Origin: Shimia abyssi
Lineage (GTDB): Bacteria; Pseudomonadota; Alphaproteobacteria; Rhodobacterales; Rhodobacteraceae
Assembly (NCBI RefSeq): GCF_003014475.1
Contig: NZ_PYGJ01000002.1
Span: 186,001-250,000 of the forward strand
DNA length: 64,000 bases
Reading direction: 5' to 3'
Part shown: positions 15,359 to 23,526 of the stretch, piece by piece
Layout of the letters: each line of letters opens with the position of its first letter
How positions within the stretch are numbered: the stretch's first letter is position 1
Translations under genes and position numbers: made by a program
The notes under the pieces: model-generated
Databases searched by the model: none
Seen by the model: the letters and a program-made list of their open reading frames with translations, nothing else
Told to the model about the DNA's origin: nothing

Positions 15359-15468
15359 CACGACTTGTCCGTGATATGAGCGTGGGCAGCGAAATCAAAA
15401 TTGGCTTTCGGAGCCAGAATTTCAGCAACGACAACCGTCGCCCGGTTTGAAGGAACAGAGTTTTGCAT
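15358..15468 (-). CDS. 36-codon ORF coupled to the DadA-type gene
   Basis: A short frame from ATG 15468 to TGA 15358-15360, ending at the TGATG overlap with the DadA-type gene. The product begins MQNSVPSNRATVVVAEILAP and ends HAHITDKS. A weak AGAAG lies upstream. It fills the whole gap between the TRAP permease gene and the oxidase gene, and the overlap is of the kind used for translational coupling. It may be a real small protein or a leader that controls translation of the downstream gene. No family recognised. Confidence 0.5.
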   Translation of the reverse strand: MQNSVPSNRATVVVAEILAPKANFDFAAHAHITDKS

Positions 15469-15506
15469 ACCAACTTCTTTCTATTCTGGCTGGTGTTTTC
15501 GTGTTG

Positions 15507-16799
15507 CTAGGAGCCGAAGAACATGTTCGGCAACCAAAGAGCGATCCCAGGGATAAATGTGGTGATCAGCAAAGTTGGCAGCCAAGCAAACACGATGAAA
15601 ATCAGTGTCGGCCAGATCAGTTGTCGGACAGGCACGTCTGTCACTTGCGATCCGAGATACAGAAGCGGTGCCGTTGGCGGCGTGATGTTGCCCATGCCAA
15701 GATTGACACCAAGAACGGCGGCAAAGTGGATTGGATCCATTCCAGCTCCAACAGCGATGGGTAGCAGAAGCGATGCGCTCAGGATGATTCCGCTGATATC
15801 GTCCATCAGCATACCAATCAGAAGCATGACCAGATTGAGCATCAGGAAAATCATTATTGGGTTATCTGAAATGGAATAGATCAGATCCTCGGCGAGACCG
15901 GGAATATCTTCGAAAATCAGGAAGCGACTGGCGATTAAGACTGTGAAGATCATGACCATGACCACGCCGATCGTGATCGCCGAGTGTTTCATACTTTCAT
16001 AGAAGGTTTTGAGTGTCAGGCCGCGGTAGACGAAGAAGCCCACCGGAATGGCATAAATTACGGCGACGCCAGCGGCTTCGGTGGGCGTCATGATGCCACC
16101 ATAAATGCCGCCCAGAATGATCAGTGGCATCAGGATCGCCGGTGTTGCGATGGCTGTCTTACCAGCAAGTGCACGGAAGAAACGTTCCGGAACTTCGGTA
16201 ACCAGAATCTCGGTATCCTTCCGAAGGATCACGAAATTCACGATGATCAACAGGGTCATAAGGATCAGTCCTGGTACGACCGTTGCGAGGAAACACTCAA
16301 GAACGTTCAACTGACCGACCCAAGCATAGAGCAACTGTGCGCCGCTTGGCGGAATCAATAGGCCTAGAGGACTCGCACTGATTACCAATGCGCCGGAAAT
16401 GCCTGCGGGATACCGTGCCTTGCGCAGATGCGGCATGATGATCGAGCCGATGCAGGTCAATGTGGCGGCACCGCTGCCCGAGATTGCGCCGAACATCGCA
16501 CTGGCCACGACCGAGGCAGCAGTTAGCCCGCCGCGGAGATGGCCGAACATAAGCTCTGCAATCTCGACAATCGGCTTTGCAATTTTGCCCCGCTGCATAA
16601 TATCGCCAGCCATGATGAAAAGAGGAATGGCCAGCAGGATAACTGAATTCATCTTCCAGTGGCCCGTCGCGAAGAACCCAGAGACATCGTACCCTCCGGT
16701 ATAGGCCAGAAGGATCAGCACACCGCCAAAGGCCAATGGAACCGAGACGCCGATTGCCAGCAGGACGCAGATAAGGATTATGGCGATGAGGATTACCAT
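15507..16799 (-). CDS. TRAP transporter large permease (DctM type)
   Basis: A 430-residue membrane protein with about twelve hydrophobic segments. DctM-type landmarks include GAISGSGAATLTCIGSI and ASPLGLLIPPSGAQLLYAW. It forms the channel of a solute-binding-protein-dependent secondary transporter driven by sodium or proton gradient. Its ATG (16799) overlaps the stop of the small permease gene, and GGAGG lies nine bases upstream. With the genes at 16793 and 17462 it makes a complete P-Q-M set feeding the downstream catabolic enzymes. Confidence 0.93.
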   Translation of the reverse strand: MVILIAIILICVLLAIGVSVPLAFGGVLILLAYTGGYDVSGFFATGHWKMNSVILLAIPLFIMAGDIMQRGKIAKPIVEIAELMFGHLRGGLTAASVVASAMFGAISGSGAATLTCIGSIIMPHLRKARYPAGISGALVISASPLGLLIPPSGAQLLYAWVGQLNVLECFLATVVPGLILMTLLIIVNFVILRKDTEILVTEVPERFFRALAGKTAIATPAILMPLIILGGIYGGIMTPTEAAGVAVIYAIPVGFFVYRGLTLKTFYESMKHSAITIGVVMVMIFTVLIASRFLIFEDIPGLAEDLIYSISDNPIMIFLMLNLVMLLIGMLMDDISGIILSASLLLPIAVGAGMDPIHFAAVLGVNLGMGNITPPTAPLLYLGSQVTDVPVRQLIWPTLIFIVFAWLPTLLITTFIPGIALWLPNMFFGS

Positions 16800-17380
16800 G
16801 TCACAACCTCCTCTTCATCGGGCTCTGCCCGTCGCGCATTCTCCATGGCCTCGGCATATCGATCGGGGCCCACTCGCAGCATCAGGAAGATCGACAAGGC
16901 GCTGTAGAACGCCATAAACACGAACCCCACGAAAATTCCAAAGCGTGGAACAATAAACGGAATCTTCAGGGCGATGGTGGTTTTCCATTCAGGATATGCC
17001 GCGATCTCATCCGCAATCATCAGCCAGGCCCAGTAAACAAGTACCAGCGTTATGGACAGCTCGATGATCTGGATCACGAGCTTGCGAAGCCACAGCAGTG
17101 TTGAATTTTCGGTGACTGTATCAAGAAGATCAGCGTTGATCTGCTTGTCGTAGTAAGTGCCAAGCGCACTGCCCAGAAAGAAGACCCAGAAGCAGATCGG
17201 CATGAGCCATTCTTCGTAGGCAAAAAGATCGCGTTCCAGAATGTACCGGAACAACACGACAAAGAAGAACGTTATCGGCAGTATCGGAAGCGCGACCGCG
17301 ACCAGGACTGACTTTATCCGAACCATCAGCCGAACGAACCGGCTCAGACCGGGTGGCAATGCATCTTCAAATAGTACCAT
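16793..17380 (-). CDS. TRAP transporter small permease (DctQ type)
   Basis: A 195-residue protein with four hydrophobic segments and the DctQ pattern: a long second helix ending FFVVLFRYILERDLFAYEEW, with the helix WLMPICFWVFFLGSALGTYY. It pairs with the large permease encoded next. The ATG at 17380 has GGGGAGTG nine bases upstream. Codons up to a TTG at 17419 would cut into the hairpin between dctP and this gene. The C-terminal tail is acidic (EPDEEEVVTW). Confidence 0.9.
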   Translation of the reverse strand: MVLFEDALPPGLSRFVRLMVRIKSVLVAVALPILPITFFFVVLFRYILERDLFAYEEWLMPICFWVFFLGSALGTYYDKQINADLLDTVTENSTLLWLRKLVIQIIELSITLVLVYWAWLMIADEIAAYPEWKTTIALKIPFIVPRFGIFVGFVFMAFYSALSIFLMLRVGPDRYAEAMENARRAEPDEEEVVTW

Positions 17381-17404
17381 CGAAAGTTCACTCCCCGTTA
17401 AGAG

Positions 17405-17432
17405 GGGGATGCCAGACAATCACGGCATCCCC
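17405..17432 (-). terminator. hairpin between dctP and dctQ (attenuator)
   Basis: GGGGATGCC (17405-17413) pairs perfectly with GGCATCCCC (17424-17432) around a ten-base loop, just after the binding-protein gene. No U-run follows on the minus strand, so it probably stabilises the dctP message or lowers downstream expression rather than ending all transcripts. This position is common in TRAP operons, where the binding protein is needed in excess. Confidence 0.6.
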
Positions 17433-17461
17433 AATTAATGAGCAACCAAAGAAAATCTTGG

Positions 17462-18463
17462 TTACTTGGCGGTCAGCTCGTCGATAAGGTCCTGCCCAAC
17501 CAAGTCCGCCAGTTCCGGCCAGACTTTTTCCTGGATGTGGGCAACCATCGCAGCGCGCTCTTCAGGGCTGTACTCAAGAATTTCCCAGCCAGCTTCCTTC
17601 AGCTTTTCGACGAAGCCTTGATTGCGGTCCCAGGATGTGTTGATCGCAACGTTGGCGGCTCTCTCGGCGGCAGCCCGGATAACGTCGCGCTGTTCCTGGT
17701 TCAACTTCTCCCAGGACTTGCCACTGGCATAGAATGATGACGCTTCGATAGCCGTGTTCACGGGAATAAAGTATTTCCCCACGCCGGCGGCCGCGAAGGT
17801 CGAATAGGCCCATTCCGGCGTACAGCAGATCGCTCCGTCGATGACGCCAGATTGAAGCGCTGGCAGAACCTCCGCCCAGTTCATCGTTGTCGTCCGATAC
17901 CCGAGGCTTTCGGTGGTCTTTTTGGCGACCTCTGAACTCCAGACGCGGATGTTCACGCCCTTATCACCGAAACCGGCATAATCGGTAGGTTTTTCGTTCG
18001 CGACAATACCGACCAACCCTTCACCGGTATTGGCAAGATAGACCAGCCCCAGGTCGTCCATGATCCCGGCCAGGATCTGGTTAAACTTGGAGTCCGGGTT
18101 GCCGTAGACCGCTTTCAATTCGTCAAAAGTCGTCACCAACCCTGGCAGGTTCATGACTTCCAGCCGAGGATCGGCCTGAGCGTAGATGAACGCTTGTACA
18201 AGGTCGATATTGCCGCGTTGGGCATCCTCGATCAGTTCTTCGCCGGATCCCAACTGTGAGGCCGGGAAATAGGAGATTTTCACGCCTACGTCTGCGTCTT
18301 CAATCTCTTTGATCATGTTTTCGACAATCTCGTGGCCGAAGTGGTTGACTGGATAGGTCCCGGCCAATTTCAGCCTGACCGTGTCGGCAAGGGCTGTTGT
18401 TGCAAGTAGGCCTGACAACGCCAGCCCCGAGATTATACCGAATGCATATTTTTTGAGTTTCAT
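17462..18463 (-). CDS. TRAP transporter solute-binding protein (DctP type)
   Basis: A 333-residue periplasmic protein. The signal peptide is about 26 residues long and cuts after ATTALA. The family arginine that holds the substrate carboxylate is in VNIRVWSSEVAKK, followed by the expected LPALQSGVIDGAICC helix. Ligand unknown: an organic acid or betaine-type amino acid fits the neighbouring oxidase genes. It is the first gene of the 18463-10871 operon. Its promoter faces the lacI-family gene across a region with two LacI-type operators. Confidence 0.92.
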   Translation of the reverse strand: MKLKKYAFGIISGLALSGLLATTALADTVRLKLAGTYPVNHFGHEIVENMIKEIEDADVGVKISYFPASQLGSGEELIEDAQRGNIDLVQAFIYAQADPRLEVMNLPGLVTTFDELKAVYGNPDSKFNQILAGIMDDLGLVYLANTGEGLVGIVANEKPTDYAGFGDKGVNIRVWSSEVAKKTTESLGYRTTTMNWAEVLPALQSGVIDGAICCTPEWAYSTFAAAGVGKYFIPVNTAIEASSFYASGKSWEKLNQEQRDVIRAAAERAANVAINTSWDRNQGFVEKLKEAGWEILEYSPEERAAMVAHIQEKVWPELADLVGQDLIDELTAK

Positions 18464-18530
18464 GTTCGTATCCCTGTTGTGAATTCGTTTGGCTCCGAAT
18501 GCTTGGGTAGTTCTGCATGGGAGTCACGCA

Positions 18531-18548
18531 AAGTTAATCGATTAACTT
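18531..18548. promoter_or_regulatory. LacI-type operator 1 in the dctP-lacI intergenic region
   Basis: AAGTTAATCGATTAACTT is a perfect 18-base palindrome, identical in its core to the site in front of soxB. It lies 68 bases upstream of dctP and 111 bases before the regulator gene, so it can control both. A second, weaker copy follows at once. Confidence 0.8.
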
Positions 18549-18559
18549 TTACAAATCAA

Positions 18560-18575
18560 ATTAAATCGATTAACT
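18560..18575. promoter_or_regulatory. LacI-type operator 2 (degenerate copy)
   Basis: The right half GATTAACT is identical to operator 1 and the left half ATTAAATC differs at two positions, giving 14 of 16 matches. Centres of the two sites are 28 bases apart. A doubled site next to the regulator suggests cooperative repression or autoregulation. Confidence 0.6.
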
Positions 18576-18658
18576 CTGACTTCTCATGGGCAACTTGCCC
18601 GAAAGAACGTTGGAAATTACTACCCTAGGCAACCATAACCATAGGAAAAATAATAAGA

Positions 18659-19669
18659 ATGCAGAAGCCGACCCTTAGTCAAATCGCAAAACAGTTAGGA
18701 CTTTCCACTGCAACTGTTTCTTTGGCGATGAAGGAAAACAGCCGAATCTCGGACCAGACGCGCGCCAGGGTCAAAGAAGCGCTGCGCGAATCTGGCTATG
18801 TCTATCAGCGTTCCGCGGCAGGATTGAGGAAGTCAAAGACTGACACGGTGGGTATCGTGCTTAACAACGTGTCCGACCCGTCCTTCAGCGAGATTCTGGG
18901 AGCGATTGAAGGTGAACTTGCCAAAGTAGGAAAAACGGTCTTCCTGTGCAATACGGATGAAAAAGTGGAGAGACAATCCGAATTCATCAGGAAAATGTCT
19001 GAGTACAATGCAGATGGCATCGTCCTGGTTCCTGCGATTGGAACTCAGGCGACCGACCTGGAAGAGATGAAGAAATTCAGCCCCCCAATAGTGTGTGTCT
19101 CGCGAGAGATCAGTGGCTATCCCATCGATTCAGTCGTGGCTGATGAGACACTTGCGGGTTACACGGCGGCAAAACATCTGCTTAACCTTGGTCACAGACG
19201 CATTGCCGCTGTTGGCGGCACAGTCAATATTTCCCCATTTAACCGTCGCATGAAAGGCATCAGGCAAGCATTTGACGAAGCGGGTCAAGAGTTCGATCGT
19301 GCGCTTGTTTTCGAATGCCGCCCTGTTCGTGCTCAGGGATACGAAGCAGCGGCGAGAATTCTGGATGTCGAAGATCCGCCGACTGCTGCCATCGGATATA
19401 ATGCTATCGTCACCCTTGGACTGAAAGCCGGTTTGCAGAGGTTGGGAAAAAAAATCGGAGAAGATTTCTCGTTGATCGCGAACGAGGGGATCGATGAGTT
19501 GCAACACACCAATCCGCCGCTGAGTACGACAAGCATTGATCTGCAAGAGATGGGGAGAGTTGTCATTCAACATCTGCTAAGCCGTATCTCGGATCCGACA
19601 GCGCCAACTAAACTCACTCTCGTCCCGACAGAATTGATCCTGACTGATAGCGTTAGCTCACATCGTTAA
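18659..19669 (+). CDS. LacI-family transcriptional regulator of the sox/TRAP regulon
   Basis: A 336-residue protein. The N-terminal helix-turn-helix LSQIAKQLGLSTATVSLAMK (residues 5-24) is followed by a hinge and a periplasmic-binding-type sensor domain (TDTVGIVLNNVSDPSFSEIL onward). The ATG at 18659 has AGGA nine bases upstream. It is divergent from the TRAP/oxidase operon. Matching palindromes upstream of dctP and of soxB make it the probable repressor of both units, with the transported substrate or a product as inducer. Confidence 0.9.
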   Translation: MQKPTLSQIAKQLGLSTATVSLAMKENSRISDQTRARVKEALRESGYVYQRSAAGLRKSKTDTVGIVLNNVSDPSFSEILGAIEGELAKVGKTVFLCNTDEKVERQSEFIRKMSEYNADGIVLVPAIGTQATDLEEMKKFSPPIVCVSREISGYPIDSVVADETLAGYTAAKHLLNLGHRRIAAVGGTVNISPFNRRMKGIRQAFDEAGQEFDRALVFECRPVRAQGYEAAARILDVEDPPTAAIGYNAIVTLGLKAGLQRLGKKIGEDFSLIANEGIDELQHTNPPLSTTSIDLQEMGRVVIQHLLSRISDPTAPTKLTLVPTELILTDSVSSHR

Positions 19670-19888
19670 AGTATGTCGCGTTCTATCGTATTGATTTCGA
19701 CCAAGTGCAGTATACGGTCTCGTTGGGTTGAGAAGAATGTGGGAGCGGCCTATGTCGCGAACGTGAAAATCACCGGCTCCTCCCGCAAGGCACCAATCCA
19801 AGAACTGTTCTCATCATGCCATAGTTGGCCGAGCGGGGCAGTTGCGGCCTATGTTTTTGGTTCAACGATGCAACCGCCCAGTCTTACT

Positions 19889-20803
19889 TCACTTGCCCCA
19901 GGACAGGACGAGCGGATCAATCGGCCGAAGAATATCCAAGAGCCCCGCAAGGGTCTCAGGATGCAACGGTGCAATCGGGTGGCGGCAGCAGTCGGAATTG
20001 ATCACCCCCCCCTCCATCATCGCGGCCTTTGAGGCGCGCCAAAGGCACTGGCGGTTTTCGAAGTTGATCACCGGCAGCACCTGACGGTAGACTTCGGATG
20101 CACCTTCGCGGTTGCCTTCGGCGTGCAAAGCCAGAATGGGCTTGATCTTGTCGGGAATTGTGGCAGAGGTCATGGTGCCAGTAGCTCCGGCATCCAAGTC
20201 GGCCATCAATGTGATACCTTCTTCACCGTCGAAGGGGCCTTGAATCGCGTCACCGCCTGCAGCAATAAGCTCGCGCAGCTTACCGGTTGCCGGAATGCAC
20301 TCGATCTTAAAGAGCTTCACCATCTCGATTTCGCGGGCCATCCTGACCAGAAGCGGCACAGTCAGATCATTGCCGGCCATCGGCGCATCCTGCACCATGA
20401 TCGGGATGCCCACCTCGCCGACCGCTTCAAACTGCTGAAAAATTTGCTCCGGCGTCCCCCGCAGCGTTGTCCCGTGATAGGGGGGCATCAGCATCACCAT
20501 GCTGGCGCCAAGCGATTTCGCGAGACGCGCGCGCTCCACCGCAATCTGGGTTGCGAAGTGGCTGACAGTCACGATCACCGGCACCCGGTGCGCCACATGT
20601 TCCAGCGACAATCGAGTCAGCACTTCGCGCTCTTCATCAGACAGCACAAACTGCTCGGAGTAATTCGCAAGGATGCAGATGCCATCGACGCCCGCATCGA
20701 TCATGAAGTCGAGCACGCGCTTCATACCCTCAAGGTCGAGTGTTCCATCGTCATGAAAAGGGGTCGGGGCAACCGGCCAGATGCCTTTGTACATTTTAGC
20801 CAT
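19889..20803 (-). CDS. DHDPS/NAL-family protein, probable keto-deoxy sugar acid dehydratase or aldolase
   Basis: A 304-residue TIM-barrel protein. The Schiff-base lysine lies in VKLFKIECIPATGK and the tyrosine motif is replaced by VQDAPMAG, as in 2-keto-3-deoxy-sugar-acid dehydratase-like members. It probably acts on a 2-keto-3-deoxy acid. The adjoining ketoglutarate-semialdehyde dehydrogenase suggests a dehydration that yields that semialdehyde. It is the last gene of the 27923-19889 run, with AAGGA seven bases before the ATG. It is a distant paralogue of the protein at 12002, in another operon. Confidence 0.82.
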   Translation of the reverse strand: MAKMYKGIWPVAPTPFHDDGTLDLEGMKRVLDFMIDAGVDGICILANYSEQFVLSDEEREVLTRLSLEHVAHRVPVIVTVSHFATQIAVERARLAKSLGASMVMLMPPYHGTTLRGTPEQIFQQFEAVGEVGIPIMVQDAPMAGNDLTVPLLVRMAREIEMVKLFKIECIPATGKLRELIAAGGDAIQGPFDGEEGITLMADLDAGATGTMTSATIPDKIKPILALHAEGNREGASEVYRQVLPVINFENRQCLWRASKAAMMEGGVINSDCCRHPIAPLHPETLAGLLDILRPIDPLVLSWGK

Positions 20804-20821
20804 AATATTATCCTTGGACGT

Positions 20822-22327
20822 TCATTTCAGATCTTGAGGCAGCAGTGCCTCTGGCATGTTTTGAAAGCATACAGGCCGAAGGAAACGTCGGATCGACAGA
20901 GTACCCACCGAGGTCGCACCAAAATTTGTCGAGGCCGGATAGGGGCCGCCATGGACCATCGTGTCAGATACTTCGACGCCGGTCGGAAAGCCGTTGACCA
21001 AAACTCGCCCCGCCTTGCGCTCAAGGATTGGCATCAAGGCCTGCGCCTGGGCGGTGTCGTCTTCACTCATATGGACGGTGCAGGTCAGCTGCCCTTTAAG
21101 TCCCTTCGCAACAGCAGTCATTTCGGCCGCATCTTCTGCTTCGACAACCAGGCCCAGCGGACCGAAGACTTCCTCGGCCAACGCATCATTTGCCAACCAC
21201 TCACGCGCAGTGACGCGGAAAAGGTACGGCGTTGCATTGCGCAGGACGCAGGTGGTGGTGAGGATTCCCTGCACGCTGGAATTGGCGCGGATCCGGTCGC
21301 GCCCATCGCGATAGGCTGCGGCGATCCCGTCAGTCAGCATTGTCTGCGCGCCAACCTGCTCCAATGCCTTGGTAGCTGCCGCAACAAAACGTTCGGCATC
21401 TGCGCCCGACTGCACGACGGCAATCCCTGGATTGGTGCAGAACTGGCCGGCTCCCATAGTCAAGGAGCCGGACCAGCCCTCGCCCATTGCCTCAGCACGG
21501 GAGGAGAGAGATCGTGGCAGCAGGAACATCGGATTGACTGAGCCAAGTTCGCCAAAGAACGGGATAGGCTCTTCGCGGGATGCGCACAGATCGAACAGGG
21601 CCCGCCCGCCACCCAGCGAACCGGTAAAGCCAACCGCCCTAACCAATGGATGCTGAACCAGCGCAGCTCCTACGTTCCGCTTGTCTCCTTGGATCAGGTT
21701 GAACACGCCAGGGTGCAGATCCATCGCCTTCACGGCCTTGTCGATGGCTTGAGCCACCAGCTCCCCCGTTCCCGGGTGCGCTGAGTGGCCTTTGACCACT
21801 ACGGGGCAGCCTGCGGCCAATGCTGCTGCGGTGTCACCCCCTGCGGTCGAGAAGGCCAGTGGAAAATTCGAAGCACCAAAGACCGCAACCGGGCCAATGG
21901 GCCGCTGAACCATATACAGCTCAGGCCGCGGCAGCGGCTGCCGGTCAGGCAAGGCGCTGTCATGGCGACGGTCCAGATAATCGCCTTTCAGGATATGCTC
22001 TGCGAACAAGCGCAGCTGGCCGACAGTCCGACCGCGCTCACCGGTCAAGCGAGCCTCGGGCAAACCTGTCTCCTGGCTTCCGATCTCAGTGATTTCATCT
22101 CCAAGGGCGTCAATTTCATCTGCAATCCGGTGCAGGAACGCAGCACGTTTTTCCACGCCAGAGTAGCCATAGGACCAGAAAGCCTCTTCAGCCGCCTCAC
22201 AGGCACGTCCGACAAGATCCACCGTTCCGACAGCAAAGTTATGGGCGGAGCCGTGAGCAGGCTGTGATGAAAAAGTGCTGGCGCTGCCTAGCCATTCGCC
22301 GGCAATCAGATGTTTTCCGTTTAGCAT
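20822..22327 (-). CDS. 2-ketoglutarate semialdehyde dehydrogenase (NADP+-dependent ALDH)
   Basis: A 501-residue aldehyde dehydrogenase. The catalytic cysteine is Cys297 in GAGQFCTNPG and the general-base glutamate is Glu260 in FFGELGSVNP; GFTGSLGGG forms part of the cofactor loop. The GASNFPLAFSTAGGDTAAA stretch is characteristic of the KGSA dehydrogenase group. It oxidises 2-ketoglutarate semialdehyde to 2-ketoglutarate, the exit into the TCA cycle for pentonate, glucarate and hydroxyproline pathways. The XylX-like gene beside it supports the pentonate (Weimberg-type) route. Confidence 0.88.
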   Translation of the reverse strand: MLNGKHLIAGEWLGSASTFSSQPAHGSAHNFAVGTVDLVGRACEAAEEAFWSYGYSGVEKRAAFLHRIADEIDALGDEITEIGSQETGLPEARLTGERGRTVGQLRLFAEHILKGDYLDRRHDSALPDRQPLPRPELYMVQRPIGPVAVFGASNFPLAFSTAGGDTAAALAAGCPVVVKGHSAHPGTGELVAQAIDKAVKAMDLHPGVFNLIQGDKRNVGAALVQHPLVRAVGFTGSLGGGRALFDLCASREEPIPFFGELGSVNPMFLLPRSLSSRAEAMGEGWSGSLTMGAGQFCTNPGIAVVQSGADAERFVAAATKALEQVGAQTMLTDGIAAAYRDGRDRIRANSSVQGILTTTCVLRNATPYLFRVTAREWLANDALAEEVFGPLGLVVEAEDAAEMTAVAKGLKGQLTCTVHMSEDDTAQAQALMPILERKAGRVLVNGFPTGVEVSDTMVHGGPYPASTNFGATSVGTLSIRRFLRPVCFQNMPEALLPQDLK

Positions 22328-22339
22328 GAGTGTCTCCGT

Positions 22340-23488
22340 TCAGAGCAGGCCACGGCGGGCCAAATTGCGCATCAGATGCGAGGCTGCGAAGTCCCAGGGC
22401 GGGCATTCGGTAGAAAGGCGCACGGTATTGACCAAAGCACCCAGATCAGAGTTTGAAATGGTCACGACGTCGCCCATTTTGTGCGTGAAACCACCCCCGG
22501 GGTGATCACGGTCCTGGGTTGGAGCGAAAAGGGTTCCCATCATCAGCATGAAACCATCGGGATACTGGTGGTGCGCACCATAAGCCTGCCCAACCAGGTC
22601 AAGCGGGTCGCGGCTGATCTCGGCCATTGTGCTGTGACCGTCCATCACAAAGCCATCCTCCCCGGTAACCCGCAAATCAAGTTCCGCTTTACGCACATCC
22701 GCGATCGAATAGGTTCCATCAAAGAGGCGAATGGCAGGTCCTACCGAGCTGGCAGCATTGTTGTCTTTTGCCTTTCCAAGCAGCAGCGCCGAGCGGCCTT
22801 CGACATCGCGAAGGTTCACGTCGTTGCCGAGCGTGGCACCCTTGACCTCACCCCGGCTGTTTATCGCCAGAACCACCTCCGGTTCCGGGTTATTCCAGCG
22901 CGACATTGGATGCAGGCCGACGCTTGCACCCCAGCCAACCGAAGACAGCGCTTGAGCCTTGGAGAAAACTTCTGCATCCGGGCCAATTCCGACTTCAAGG
23001 TATTGCGACCAGGCTTCCTCGGCGAGAAGCGCGTTCTTCAATTGAATTGCTTGGTCTGACCCGGGAACAATCCCGGTCAGGCTATCGCCTAAAATAGTCT
23101 CGCAGCGCCCGCGGATCACCTTGGCCTTGGTAGGATCACCGAGTGCCTGCTCTTCAATCACCCGCTCCAACATTGAGGATACAAAGGTCACGCCACATGC
23201 TTTAACTGGCTGCAGATCGCAGGGCGCCAGAAAATAGGGTAATTTAGGATCAGGCCGTTCGACGGAACTCTCCTCGAGCTCGCCCAGCGTGCAAACTGCT
23301 TCGCCTGAGGCAGACTTGATCCAGCCCGCCGGATCGTCCTGCTCAAGCAGGTCGCGTACTGTTGCCACTTCACGCGAGGTCACATCGACAATGCATCCGT
23401 CGCGCAAGTGGCAAACCGAAGGCCCTGAAACCGCTGGATTCCAGACCCGCAAAACAAAACAGCCCTGGTCAGGCAAACCGATATGCAT
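22340..23488 (-). CDS. xylX: XylX-like 2-keto-3-deoxy-pentonate dehydratase (FAH superfamily)
   Basis: A 382-residue FAH-superfamily protein that closely resembles, from memory, Caulobacter XylX. Shared blocks are GVTFVSSMLERVIEE, SQYLEVGIGPDAEVF, RWNNPEPEVVLAIN, GNDVNLRDVEGRSALLLGKA, and HQYPDGFMLMMGTLFAPTQD. XylX dehydrates 2-keto-3-deoxy-D-xylonate to 2-ketoglutarate semialdehyde, the substrate of the dehydrogenase encoded just downstream. Metal ligands are expected in the EPE motif. The pairing of the two genes matches the Weimberg pathway. Stereochemistry of the true substrate is unproven. Confidence 0.85.
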   Translation of the reverse strand: MHIGLPDQGCFVLRVWNPAVSGPSVCHLRDGCIVDVTSREVATVRDLLEQDDPAGWIKSASGEAVCTLGELEESSVERPDPKLPYFLAPCDLQPVKACGVTFVSSMLERVIEEQALGDPTKAKVIRGRCETILGDSLTGIVPGSDQAIQLKNALLAEEAWSQYLEVGIGPDAEVFSKAQALSSVGWGASVGLHPMSRWNNPEPEVVLAINSRGEVKGATLGNDVNLRDVEGRSALLLGKAKDNNAASSVGPAIRLFDGTYSIADVRKAELDLRVTGEDGFVMDGHSTMAEISRDPLDLVGQAYGAHHQYPDGFMLMMGTLFAPTQDRDHPGGGFTHKMGDVVTISNSDLGALVNTVRLSTECPPWDFAASHLMRNLARRGLL

Positions 23489-23526
23489 ATTCGTATCTCC
23501 AAGTGCTGTTACGCCAGTTTGACCGC

